The notes under the pieces were generated by a model. The model was not told where the DNA came from. It was given only the letters and a program-made list of their open reading frames with translations, and did no database searches. From Flavobacterium microcysteis (GTDB lineage Bacteria; Bacteroidota; Bacteroidia; Flavobacteriales; Flavobacteriaceae), in assembly GCF_006385255.1 (NCBI RefSeq), contig NZ_VFJE01000056.1, positions 1 through 64,000 of the forward strand: 64,000 bases of DNA. Direction: 5' to 3'. Below are positions 36,543-46,650 of this stretch, in pieces (the stretch's first letter is position 1; each line of letters starts with the position of its first letter). A program made the translations under genes and the position numbers.

Positions 36543-38564
36543 TTGAAAAAAACAGTTTTTCTATTTTCTGTTATTGGATTTGTATCGTTTTTCGGGTGTT
36601 CGAAGAAAAAGCTTGATTATTCTGAAAAAACGATAGACAGTATTCCCATATATCTCGTTATAGCAAATGAGGGTTCAGAACCTTATCAAAAAAGGCTAGA
36701 ATGCAACAAAAAGGCTTTTGATTTTTTTATCAATCAGGAAAATGATTCGGTGAATAGGATAAATCTTTTCAAGATTGCCAACAGGTATTACAATATGGAT
36801 GATTTTAGAGAATTTAAAAAAACGGTCCATATAATTTTAAAAAGAGCAACAGATAGTAAAGATACCCTGAGTATGGCTAAGGCCTATACTTATATAGGAG
36901 AATATTTCGCTAACACTATAAAAAAAGATAGTGCTTATTTATATTATGTAAAAGCAGAAAAAATTTATCAAAAGAGGAATGATAAAATTAATTTGGGAGG
37001 AGTTTATATCAGTATGGCTACTACTCAGGCCTATGAAAATGATTATTTGGGGTGCGAACTCTCTGCTGTAAAAGCATTGAATGTATTACGAGATACTCCA
37101 GATAAATCTAAAATATATGAGGCTCATAATATTTTGGGTTTTGTTGCGAATCAGTTAAAAGATTACGAAAAATCGTTAGAATATCACACCAAAGCCTTAG
37201 CTATAGCAAAAGAAAATAACCTGACATTGCTTAATGAAGTATCAAGTTCCTTGAATAACATAGGTAATGTATACCAAAATCAAAAAAAATATAAGCAAGC
37301 CATAGCTTTTTTTGAAGAGGCCTTGAAAGACAAAAGACTAGTATTTGATAAGCCTTCTTTATATGGTATAATACTAGACAATTTGGCTTGCTCTAAATTT
37401 CAAATCAAAGATTATTCCCAATTACCAGACATGCTCTATAAGTCTTTAAGGATTAGAGATAGTTTAAATATTGGAGTAGGTGTCATTTTTAGCAAAATCC
37501 ATTTATCAGAATATTATTATAAAGAAGGAGACTCGATACTAGCACGAAAATTTGCAGTTGAGGCTTTAAGTCGCTCAAAAGAAATTAAAAACTCTGAGTC
37601 TGCCCTTGTTTCATTAAGACAGCTTGCAGCTGTTGATCCTATAAAAGCATCAATGTATAAAGAAGAATATATAAAGATTAGCGACAGTCTGAAACTTGAA
37701 GAAAGAAAAACTCGTGAAAAGTTTGCTAGGATTCGGTATGAAACGGATGAGGTAATTCTTGCGAAGGACAAGGCCGTGCTTCAAAAATGGACAGTTTTCT
37801 GGATTGCTGTCTCGGTACTGCTTTCTGTCTTGGTTTTCTATCTCCTTCGCCTCCGTAAGTCCAGGCAGCGGGAACTCCTGTTGCTGCTTTCCCGACAGAA
37901 GGCGGACGAAGAAATCTATCACCTGATATCAGACCGTCATCAGAAATTCGAAGAAGGCCGAGAAAAGGAAAAAAAGCGCATCGCAAGAGAACTGCATGAC
38001 GGTGTTTTGGGCAGACTTTCCAACATACGCACGAGTTTGCTTGTCTTGGAAAACAAAACCGATTCAGAAACGGTCAGGCGCTGTATCAGCCAGATGGCAG
38101 AGATACAAGATGTAGAAAAGGAAATCAGAAATATAGCTCATGGCTTGGGTCGTGATTTGTTTTTTTTCAAAAGAGACTATTCCGAGCTTCTGACATCAGT
38201 ACTAGAGGATTTAGCAAACAAGACTTCATTGAAAATAAATTTGGAAATGGACAAATCAATAGACTGGAATGCTCTTGATAGCCAGAAAAAGCTTGGTATT
38301 TACCAGATTCTTCAGGAATATTTTAACTGTATGGACAAACAAGAAATAGGAACAGATATGACAGTGTGTTTCTATAAAAACAATTCGCTCTTAATAATGG
38401 AGATTGAAGGTGTCCTATCTGATATCAAAAACCATGAAATAGAACAGGTTCTTAAAGATATGGGATTGAAGGAGATAAATATCGATTTAAGAATAAGTCA
38501 TATCTTAGACGGGAAAACATCGTTGAGGATGACAATGCTAATGAAAACAGATCAAAACATTTAG
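36543..38564 (+). CDS. kinase paralogue 2: lipobox-TPR-TM-HisKA_3, ATPase region degenerate
   Basis: 673 aa, TTG start, lipobox SFFGC. The TPR region differs most from copy 1 (SLEYHTKALAIAKENNL, AIAFFEEALKD), while the stretch from FARIRYETDE through the membrane helix to IAHGLGRD is almost the same in both. Phospho-acceptor H485 in RELHDGVLGRL. ATPase region degenerate: the N-box position reads QEYFNCMDK, the G1 position MEIEGVLSD, and no G2. The C-terminal tail MKTDQNI comes from a repeated junction sequence shared by copies 2-4. Followed by a TTG three bases after the stop, so translation is probably coupled. GC content rises locally in the helix-DHp module (37740-37960). Confidence 0.85.
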   Translation: MKKTVFLFSVIGFVSFFGCSKKKLDYSEKTIDSIPIYLVIANEGSEPYQKRLECNKKAFDFFINQENDSVNRINLFKIANRYYNMDDFREFKKTVHIILKRATDSKDTLSMAKAYTYIGEYFANTIKKDSAYLYYVKAEKIYQKRNDKINLGGVYISMATTQAYENDYLGCELSAVKALNVLRDTPDKSKIYEAHNILGFVANQLKDYEKSLEYHTKALAIAKENNLTLLNEVSSSLNNIGNVYQNQKKYKQAIAFFEEALKDKRLVFDKPSLYGIILDNLACSKFQIKDYSQLPDMLYKSLRIRDSLNIGVGVIFSKIHLSEYYYKEGDSILARKFAVEALSRSKEIKNSESALVSLRQLAAVDPIKASMYKEEYIKISDSLKLEERKTREKFARIRYETDEVILAKDKAVLQKWTVFWIAVSVLLSVLVFYLLRLRKSRQRELLLLLSRQKADEEIYHLISDRHQKFEEGREKEKKRIARELHDGVLGRLSNIRTSLLVLENKTDSETVRRCISQMAEIQDVEKEIRNIAHGLGRDLFFFKRDYSELLTSVLEDLANKTSLKINLEMDKSIDWNALDSQKKLGIYQILQEYFNCMDKQEIGTDMTVCFYKNNSLLIMEIEGVLSDIKNHEIEQVLKDMGLKEINIDLRISHILDGKTSLRMTMLMKTDQNI

Positions 38565-38567
38565 TCC

Positions 38568-40583
38568 TTGAAAAAAACAGTTTTCCTTTTTTTAGGTGTC
38601 CTTTTACTGTTGTCATGTTCGAAGAAAAAGCTGGATTATTCCGAAAAAGGTACAGACAGCATTCCGATATATTTAGTTCTGGCAAATGAGGATTCTTTGC
38701 CTTACCTCAAAAGGCAGGAATACAACAAAAAAGCATTTGATGTTTTTATCCGTCAGGAAAACGATTCGATGAATCGGATAAACCTCTTCAAGATAGCCAA
38801 TAGATACTACAATATGGGCAATATGGAGGAGTATAAAAAGACTACCGATATAATTTTAAAAAAAGCGATAGATTATAATGATACAATTAGTATGACTAAA
38901 GCCTACTCGTATTTAGGAGATTATTATACTAATTCTCTCAGAAGAGATAGTGCATTTTTGTATTACACAAAAGCTGAAAAAAACTACCAGAAGAAGAATG
39001 ACAAAATTAATTTGGGAGGAGTCTATATTAATATAGCTACAGCACAGGCATATGAAAATGATTTTTTCGGGAGCGAACTTTCGGCTATAAAAGCATTGGA
39101 TATTTTAAAGGACACAAAAGAAAAACATAAGATATATGAAGCCTATAATCTTCTGGGAATCATTTCAAATGAACTTAAAAATTATGAAAAAGCATTAGAA
39201 TATCATACAAAGGCATTAAGCTTAACAGATAATAATGATGTTAATAGATTTTATGAGAAAGAAAGTTCACTGAATAATATTGGAAATGTGTATCAAAGCA
39301 ATGCCAAATATGGATTAGCTATTAAGAATTATAAAGAAGCGTTACAAAATAAAAGTTTAATAATAGGCAGGCCAAATTTATATGCCTTACTATTAGATAA
39401 TCTGGCCTATTCAAAACTTAAGATTAGAGATAACTCAAAGCTCCCAGATCTATTTTATGAATCGTTAAAGATTAGTGAGAGTCTGAAACTTAAGAATGAC
39501 ATAGTTTATATTAAAATACATCTCTCCGAATTTTATTGGGCAAAAAAAGATACATTAACAGCTCAAAAATTTGGGAATGAAGCATTATTGTTTTCAAGAA
39601 ATATAAAAAATTATAGTGCGCTATTGAGTTCCTTAAAACAACTTGCGGTTGTGGATCCTTTAAAGGCAGCAATGTATAAGCAAGAATATATAAAGCTTAA
39701 CGACAGTCTACGACTCGAAGAAAAAAAAATACGGGAGAAGTTTGCACGGATTCGATATGAAGCGGACGAGATAACTTTAGAAAAAGACAAAGCAATATTC
39801 CAAAAATGGACGGTGTTCTGGATTGCCGTTTCGGTTTTGCTTTGCGGATTGGTTGTTTATGTTTTTCGCCTCCGCAAGTTCAGGCAGAGAGCATTTTTTC
39901 TGTTAATATCAAGGCAGAAGGCTGATGAAGAAATCAACCGGCTGATGTTGGAACACCATCGAAAATTCGAGCAAGGCCGTGAAAAAGAAAAGAAGCGCAT
40001 CGCAAGGGAACTTCAGGATGAGGTGGTAGACAAACTGTTTAACATACGCACGAGCCTGCTTGTACTGGAAAACAAAACTGATTCGGAAACAATTAGACAC
40101 TGTATCAGCCAAATGGCAGAGATACAGGATGTAGAAAGGGAAATCAGAGATATAGCTCATGGCTTAGGCCGTAATGACAAATCTCTCCAAAGAGGCTATC
40201 CGGAACTTTTGAAATATGAAATAGTAGGGTTCGCAAACAAAATTCCATTAAAAATAAATATGGAAATCGATAAGGCGGTAAATTGGGATACTCTTGATAG
40301 CCGGAAAAAACTAGGTCTTTACCAAATTCTTCAGGAATGCCTGCGTGCTCTAGGTAAGCAAGAGACCGACGTAACGGTCCGTTTTTATAAAGACAATTCG
40401 CTTTTAGTGATGGAGGTCAATGATATTGGATTCGATGCCAGAAGCTTGGAAAAAGAGCAGGATTTTAAGGGTATAGAGTTGGGGGCAAAAAGGATGGGTG
40501 CCGATTTAAGAATAAGCAATATCTTAGACGGGAAAACATCGATAAAGATGACAATGCTAATAAAAACAGACCAAAACTTTTAG
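38568..40583 (+). CDS. kinase paralogue 3: phospho-acceptor His replaced by Gln
   Basis: 671 aa, TTG start, lipobox LLLSC. TPR-like region with ALEYHTKALSLTDNNDV and AIKNYKEALQNK. The motif that reads RELHDGV in all other copies reads RELQDEVVDKL here, so the phospho-acceptor histidine is Q483 and two following conserved residues also differ. The ATPase region is degenerate as well (QECLRALGK; MEVNDIGFD; no G2). The protein therefore cannot be a classical kinase or phospho-carrier, yet its frame is intact and its membrane and dimerisation segments are conserved, which suggests selection for a structural or dominant role. Confidence 0.85.
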   Translation: MKKTVFLFLGVLLLLSCSKKKLDYSEKGTDSIPIYLVLANEDSLPYLKRQEYNKKAFDVFIRQENDSMNRINLFKIANRYYNMGNMEEYKKTTDIILKKAIDYNDTISMTKAYSYLGDYYTNSLRRDSAFLYYTKAEKNYQKKNDKINLGGVYINIATAQAYENDFFGSELSAIKALDILKDTKEKHKIYEAYNLLGIISNELKNYEKALEYHTKALSLTDNNDVNRFYEKESSLNNIGNVYQSNAKYGLAIKNYKEALQNKSLIIGRPNLYALLLDNLAYSKLKIRDNSKLPDLFYESLKISESLKLKNDIVYIKIHLSEFYWAKKDTLTAQKFGNEALLFSRNIKNYSALLSSLKQLAVVDPLKAAMYKQEYIKLNDSLRLEEKKIREKFARIRYEADEITLEKDKAIFQKWTVFWIAVSVLLCGLVVYVFRLRKFRQRAFFLLISRQKADEEINRLMLEHHRKFEQGREKEKKRIARELQDEVVDKLFNIRTSLLVLENKTDSETIRHCISQMAEIQDVEREIRDIAHGLGRNDKSLQRGYPELLKYEIVGFANKIPLKINMEIDKAVNWDTLDSRKKLGLYQILQECLRALGKQETDVTVRFYKDNSLLVMEVNDIGFDARSLEKEQDFKGIELGAKRMGADLRISNILDGKTSIKMTMLIKTDQNF

Positions 40584-40586
40584 TCC

Positions 40587-42605
40587 TTGAAAAGAACAGT
40601 TTTTCTATTTTTTATTTTCGGATTTATAACATTTCTTGGATGCTCAAAGAAAAGACTGAACTATTCGGAAAAAGCAATGGACAGCATTCCGATCTACCTG
40701 GTTCTTGCAAATCAGGATTCAGTACCCCATCAAAAAAGATTGGAATATAACAAAAAGGCATTTGATGTTTTTATCAGCCAGGAGAATGACTCGATGAATA
40801 GGGTAAACCTCTTCAAGATAGCCAACAGGTATTTCAATATGGGCAATAGGGAAGAATATAAAAAGATTACTCAGATAGTTTTAGGAAAGGCTATAGAACA
40901 TAATGATACTGTTAGCATAGCCAAAGCATATGGTTATCTTGGAGACTACTATATTTATACATCAAATAAAGACAGTGTGTTTTTCTATTATGCAAAGGCT
41001 AAAAAAATATATCAAAAGAGAAATGATAAAATTAATTTAGCAGGAATATATATAAATACTTCAATTGTTCAAGGTTATGAAAAAGATTTTTTAGGAAGCG
41101 AACTTTCTGCAATAAAAGCATTGAATGTTTTAAGAGGTACCACTGAAAAATCAAAAATATTTCAGGCGTATAATCTTTTAGGTGTAGTTTCTAGTGAAAT
41201 GAAAGATTATGAAAAAGCAATAAAAAATTACAACAAAGCTTTGGATTTGGTAAGAGAAAACAATCTTACAGATCTTAATGAGGAAGCAAGAGTGTTGAAT
41301 AATATAGGGAATGCATATCAACATTTGGATAAGGATAAAATGGCAATTGAGAAATTCCAAGCAGCATTAAAAGATAAAAGCTTATATACTGATCCAAACC
41401 TGCATGCTGTTGTGCTAAATAATTTAGCCTATTCAAAATTTAAACTGAAAGACTACTCCCTGCTCCCAGATTTATTTTATAAATCATTAAAAATTAGAGA
41501 CAGTTTAGGCTTAACCTTGGGGATAGTCTACAATAAGGTTCATCTTTCAGAGTATTATGCTGCGATTGGTGATACTCTAACATCTAGAAGATTTGCCAGA
41601 GAGTCTTTAGAACTTTCTAGAGAAATAAGAAGTTACAGAGATGTTTTAAGCGCATTAAATCAGCTGAGTATTGTAGATCCGCAGACAGCATCAATCTATA
41701 ACGAAGAATATATCAAGATAAATGACAGCCTTCAAATTTCGGAACAAAAAGCGAGAGACAAGTTTGCTAGGATTCGATATGAAACGGATGAGGTAATCCT
41801 TGAGAAAGACAAGGCTGTGTTCCAAAAATGGACGGTGTTCTGGATTGCCGTCTCGACTTTGCTTTTTGGGCTGGTTTTCTATGTATTTCGTATTCGCAGA
41901 TCCAAACAAAGAGAACTATACCTGCTGTTTTCCCAACTAAAGGCTGGCGAAGAAATCTACCGACTGATATCAGAGCGGCATCAAAAATTCGAAGAAGGTC
42001 GCAAAAAGGAAAAAAAGCGTATTGCTAAAGAACTCCACGATGGAGTCATGAGCCGGCTTTCTGACATACGGAGCAGTCTGCTTGTCCTGGAAAGCAAAAC
42101 CGATTCAGAAACGGTCAGACACTGCATCAATCAGGTAGCTGAGATACAGGATGTGGAAAAGGAAGTCAGGAACATAGCCCATGGTTTGGACCGTGATTCA
42201 TTTTCTACAAAAGGAGATTACCCTGAGATTCTGACGTCAGTAACGGAGGAGTTTGCAAATAAGGCTTCATTAAAAATAGATTTTGAAATCGACAAGACGA
42301 TAGACTGGAATGCTCTTGATAGCCAGAAAAAGCTGGGCATCTACCAAATTCTTCAGGAATGCCTTCACGCCCTAGGCAAACAAGAGACAGATATAACAAT
42401 CCGTTTTTATAAAGACAATTCGCTTTTAGTGATGGAGGTCAAAGATGTTGGATTCGATATCAAAAACTATGAAAAAGAACAAATTCTTAAAGGTATAAGC
42501 TTAAGGGCGAAAGAAATGGGTGCCGATTTAAGGATAAGCAATATCTTAGATCGAAAAACATTATTAAGGATGACAATGCTAATGAAAACAGACAAAAACT
42601 CTTAG
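40587..42605 (+). CDS. kinase paralogue 4: lipobox-TPR-TM-HisKA_3, ATPase region degenerate
   Basis: 672 aa, TTG start, lipobox TFLGC. The TPR region includes AIKNYNKALDLVRENNL and AIEKFQAALKDK. Phospho-acceptor H484 in KELHDGVMSRL. The ATPase region reads QECLHALGK at the N-box and MEVKDVGFD at G1; the D-G pair and the G2 glycines are missing. The preceding EGRKKEKKRIAKELHDG differs slightly from the neighbours. Start follows the stop of copy 3 by three bases. Confidence 0.85.
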   Translation: MKRTVFLFFIFGFITFLGCSKKRLNYSEKAMDSIPIYLVLANQDSVPHQKRLEYNKKAFDVFISQENDSMNRVNLFKIANRYFNMGNREEYKKITQIVLGKAIEHNDTVSIAKAYGYLGDYYIYTSNKDSVFFYYAKAKKIYQKRNDKINLAGIYINTSIVQGYEKDFLGSELSAIKALNVLRGTTEKSKIFQAYNLLGVVSSEMKDYEKAIKNYNKALDLVRENNLTDLNEEARVLNNIGNAYQHLDKDKMAIEKFQAALKDKSLYTDPNLHAVVLNNLAYSKFKLKDYSLLPDLFYKSLKIRDSLGLTLGIVYNKVHLSEYYAAIGDTLTSRRFARESLELSREIRSYRDVLSALNQLSIVDPQTASIYNEEYIKINDSLQISEQKARDKFARIRYETDEVILEKDKAVFQKWTVFWIAVSTLLFGLVFYVFRIRRSKQRELYLLFSQLKAGEEIYRLISERHQKFEEGRKKEKKRIAKELHDGVMSRLSDIRSSLLVLESKTDSETVRHCINQVAEIQDVEKEVRNIAHGLDRDSFSTKGDYPEILTSVTEEFANKASLKIDFEIDKTIDWNALDSQKKLGIYQILQECLHALGKQETDITIRFYKDNSLLVMEVKDVGFDIKNYEKEQILKGISLRAKEMGADLRISNILDRKTLLRMTMLMKTDKNS

Positions 42606-42608
42606 TTC

Positions 42609-44614
42609 TTGAAAAAAACAGTTCTTCTTTTTTTAGGTGTCCTTTTCCTTTTGTCATGTTCGAGGAAAAAGCTGGACTATTCCGAAAAAACGATGGACAG
42701 TATTCCGATATATTTGGTTTTGGCAAATGAGGATTCCGTGTCTTACCAAAAAAGAATGGTTTATAACAAAAAAGCCTTTGATGTTTTTATCAATCAGGAA
42801 AACGATTCGATGAATAGGGTAAATCTCTTCAAGATTGCCAATAGGTATTTCAATATGGACAATATGGAGGAATATCAAAAGACGACCCGCATAGTTTTAG
42901 AAAAAGCAGAAAGGAGTGATGATATTCTTGCAATAGCTAAGGCTTGTTATTATTTAGGAGATTATTATGCCGATATGATGACAAGAAAGGATAGCGCATA
43001 CTTTTTTATTCCAAATCAGAAAGATTTTATAAAAAAACAAATGACAGTGTTAATTTAGGAAATTTATACCTGAGTCTTGCTAGATTTCAAGGATACGAAA
43101 ATGATTTTTTAGAGAGCGAAATATCATGTGTAAGAGCACTCAATTTATTAAAAGAATCAAAGGATTACGATAAACTATATGAAATTTATACCTTGCTTGG
43201 AATCGTTTCAAAAGAACAGAGATTTTATGATAAGGCTCATGAATATCATCGCAAAGCATTAAGTTTGGTTATAGATAAAAATGTTAAGTGGGGTAGTCAT
43301 AAAGCAAATTCTCTCAATAATATAGGTAATGTTTATAGAGCACAAAAAAGATATAAAGAAGCTATAGTCTTATTCCGACAGGCGCTGGAAGATAAAACGA
43401 TGGTTAATAACAGATCAAATTTATATGCCGTATTGTTGGATAACCTGGCATATAGTAAATCCAAAATTAAGGACGACTCAGAACTTCCGGATTTATTTTA
43501 TGAATCATTAAAAATTAAAGACAGCTTGAATCTGGATTTAGGTATAATTTACACCAAACTACATTTGTCTGAATATTATAGTGAAAAGGGAGATACGGTA
43601 AAAGCAAAAAAAAATGCAAAAGAAGCTCTAGATCACTCAAGAAGAATTAAAAAAAACATAGAGATATTAGGTGCTTTGAGTCGGCTTTCGATTGCTGACC
43701 CTGCAAAGGCATCAGTATACAGAAAAGAATATATAAGACTTAGTGACAGCCTTCATTTAGAGGAAAGAAAAATAAAGAACAAATTCGCTCGGATCCGGTA
43801 TGAGACGGACGAAATGATTGTTGAAAAAGACAAGGCTGTATTCCAGAAGTGGACGATGTTCTGGATTGCAGTTTCGGTGCTACTTTCCGGCTTGGTTTTT
43901 TATGTCTTCCGTATCCGTAAAACCAAACAACGGGAACTCCTCCTAATCTTGTCAAGACAGAAGGCAGACCAAGAAATCTATCACTTGATATCGGACCGTC
44001 ATCTGAAATTCGAGCAAGGTCGTGAAAAAGAAAAGAGGCGTGTTGCTAGGGAACTGCATGACGGCGTCTTGAGCAGATTGTCAGATATACGTACGAATCT
44101 GCTTGTTCTGGAAAACAAAACCGATTTGGAAACAGTCAGGCACTGTATCAGCCAGGTAGCTGAGATACAGGATGTGGAAAAAGAAGTCAGGGACATAGCC
44201 CATGGTTTGGAGCGTGATTCATTTTCTACAAAAAGAGGCTATCAAGAGCTCTTAGAATCGGTAATTATAGGAATGAATCTGAAAATAGACAATACAATAG
44301 ACTGGGACATCTTTGATAATAGGAAAAAACTAGGCGTCTACCATGTGCTTCAAGAATGTCTTAACTTTATGGACAAGAAAGGGACAAGCGTTGGAATCCA
44401 TTTTTATAAAGACTCTTCATTCTTAATAATTGAGGTCAATGGTATTAGATTCGATACCGAAGATATTGAAAAGAGACAAGCTCTTAAGAATATAGGCCTA
44501 AGGATAAAAGAAATGGACGCTGATTTAATAACAAGCGCTGTTGTAGGAAAAGAAATGGTAATAAAAATAACAGTGCCGCCAGGAACCAATACAAATCAAA
44601 ATTTTAGACTCTGA
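42609..44614 (+). pseudogene. kinase paralogue 5, frameshifted in a T-run
   Basis: The TTG-initiated frame (lipobox FLLSC) matches the other copies up to KDSAYFF, then reads out of frame and stops at 43058. Adding one T to the six-T run at 43002-43007 restores the family sequence (YFFYSKSERFY...NDSVNLGNLYLSLA) and joins it to the frame that runs to 44614. The downstream part has the membrane helix and RELHDGVLSRL with an intact phospho-acceptor His; the ATPase region is degenerate (QECLNFMDK, IEVNGIRFD). The rest of the gene shows no other damage, so the lesion is recent, a sequencing error, or a reversible slippage site. Confidence 0.85.
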
Positions 44615-46650
44615 AAAAAACAATTTTTCTTTTTTGTGTTACTGGAATTATATCGCTTCTCGGATGCTCTAAGAAAAAATTAGATTTTTCTGAAAAAGCA
44701 GCCGACAGTATTTCTATTTGTCTGCATTTAGCATATCAAGATGCGACCCCATATCAGGACAGGCTTTTGTATAATGAAAAAGCTTTGAGGTTAATAATGG
44801 ATACAAAAAATGATGCTGTGCAGAGATGGAACCTATCTAAAGTAGCCATTAGATATTTCAATCTAAATGAAATGGATAAGTTTCATGAAATTTCCAGAAT
44901 TCTTCTCAAGAAATCGATTGTTGCCAAAGATAGTTTGAGGATAGCCCTGGCCTATTCAAACATAGGAGAATATTATATGGGAGGAATAGGAAATACTGAC
45001 AGTTCTTTCGCATATTATAAAAAAGCAGAAAAGGTATATCGGAAACTAGATAAAAAAATAAATTTAGCCTCGACTTATATAAATATTGCCCTTTTACAGA
45101 ACAAGATAAACGACTATATCAGGAGTGAACACTCTGCTATAAAGGCATTAGAAGTACTGAAAGGAACCTCTGAAGAATATAATATATATGAAGCATATAA
45201 TTTAATTGCCATTACTGCATTCAGACAAAGAGATTATGAGAGATGTCTCGAATATCATGACAAAGCCTTGCAGGTTGCAAATTCAAATAAACTGCCAAAA
45301 GAATTTCATCCGAAAGCAGGGACGTTTAACAATATCGGGACCATATTTCAGGAGAAGAAAGACTTTGAAAAAGCAACAGAATATTATGAAAAAGGTTTAA
45401 AAGAATCAGATTTGTTTATAGATAAGCCTACTATCTATGCAATACTTTTGGATAATTTGGCCTATTCTAAATTCTGTGCAAACGATTATTCAGATTTACC
45501 GGCATTATTTTATAAGTCATTAAAGATAAGCGATAGCATAAGTTATTATCCGGGGTCAATTTTGTCAAGAATTCGATTGTCTGAATTCTATTTTAAAGTA
45601 AAGGACACGACAAAAGCAAAAAAGTATGCTGTTGAGGCACTAAACCTTAGCAGGGAAAGTAAATTAGATGAAAGCTTATTGTTTTCCCTTGAACAGGTAG
45701 CGGCAGTCGATGACAAAAAAGCATCGGATTATAGAAAAGAATATATAATGCTTAGCGATAGTATTCATCTTGAAGAAAGAAAAATGCAGAATAAGTTTGC
45801 TCGAATCGAATTTGAGACTGATGAGATTGTACTTGAAAAAGATAAGGCCATAATCCAAAAATGGACAGTCTTTTGGATAGCTGTCTCGGTCTTGCTTTCA
45901 GGATTGATTTTCTATATTTTTCGCCTTCGCCAATCCAGGCAAAGAGAGTTGCATCTGCTCTTGTCCCGACAGAAGGCAGACGAAGAAATCTATCGCCTAA
46001 TATCAGAGTACCATCAAAAATTTGATGAAGGCCGAGAAAAAGAAAAGAGGCGTGTTGCAAGGGAGCTGCATGACGGCGTCTTGAGCAGGCTGTTAGGGAT
46101 ACGCAGGAGCTTGCTTGTCCTGGAAAACAAAACCGATTCGGAAACGGTCAGACACTGCATCAATCAGGTAGCTGAGATACAGGATGTGGAAAAAGAAGTT
46201 AGGGACATAGCCCATAGTCTGGGTCGTGATTTGTTTTCTCCCAAAAGAGACTATAAGGAGTTTCTGGAATCGGTAATAGAGGAGTTTAGAAATAAAACAT
46301 CCTTGAAAATCGAATTGGAAATTGACAAGACGATAGACTGGGATGTCTTTGATAGTAGAAAAAAACTGGGAATTTATCATGTACTTCAAGAATGTCTTAA
46401 CTTTATGGGCAAGAAAGGGACAAGTGTTGAAATCCGTTTTTATAAAAACGTTTCGCTTTTAGTGATGGAGGTTGATGGTAGTGGATTTGATGTTGAAAAT
46501 ATTGAAAAGAGGCAGGTTCTTAAGGATATAGGCATAAGGGCAAAAGAAATGAGTGCTGATTTAAGAATAGATTCTGCAATAGGAAAAGAAATAGTAATAA
46601 AAATAATAGTGCCGTCAGGAGTGCACACAAATCAAAATTTTAGGCTTTGA
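44611..46650 (+). CDS. kinase paralogue 6, apparently starting at CTG
   Basis: The first ATG in frame is at 44767, but starting there would remove the signal sequence. An in-frame CTG at 44611 stands exactly where the other copies have TTG and gives MKKTIFLFCVTGIISLLGC, with the lipobox SLLGC; no TTG, GTG or ATG occurs nearby. I therefore annotate 679 aa from CTG, overlapping the previous stop by four bases. TPR region with YERCLEYHDKALQVANSNK; phospho-acceptor H487 in RELHDGVLSRL. The ATPase region is less decayed than in copies 1-5: MEVDGSGFD keeps D-G-x-G but lacks the first G1 aspartate, the N-box Asn is Phe, and there is no G2. Confidence 0.8.
   Translation: MKKTIFLFCVTGIISLLGCSKKKLDFSEKAADSISICLHLAYQDATPYQDRLLYNEKALRLIMDTKNDAVQRWNLSKVAIRYFNLNEMDKFHEISRILLKKSIVAKDSLRIALAYSNIGEYYMGGIGNTDSSFAYYKKAEKVYRKLDKKINLASTYINIALLQNKINDYIRSEHSAIKALEVLKGTSEEYNIYEAYNLIAITAFRQRDYERCLEYHDKALQVANSNKLPKEFHPKAGTFNNIGTIFQEKKDFEKATEYYEKGLKESDLFIDKPTIYAILLDNLAYSKFCANDYSDLPALFYKSLKISDSISYYPGSILSRIRLSEFYFKVKDTTKAKKYAVEALNLSRESKLDESLLFSLEQVAAVDDKKASDYRKEYIMLSDSIHLEERKMQNKFARIEFETDEIVLEKDKAIIQKWTVFWIAVSVLLSGLIFYIFRLRQSRQRELHLLLSRQKADEEIYRLISEYHQKFDEGREKEKRRVARELHDGVLSRLLGIRRSLLVLENKTDSETVRHCINQVAEIQDVEKEVRDIAHSLGRDLFSPKRDYKEFLESVIEEFRNKTSLKIELEIDKTIDWDVFDSRKKLGIYHVLQECLNFMGKKGTSVEIRFYKNVSLLVMEVDGSGFDVENIEKRQVLKDIGIRAKEMSADLRIDSAIGKEIVIKIIVPSGVHTNQNFRL

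Noticed and set aside
37650..37986. Minus-strand frames opposite the kinase helix-DHp module, repeated in several copies
   Set aside because: They recur only because the plus-strand module is conserved between paralogues; starts and ends differ and no domain is visible.
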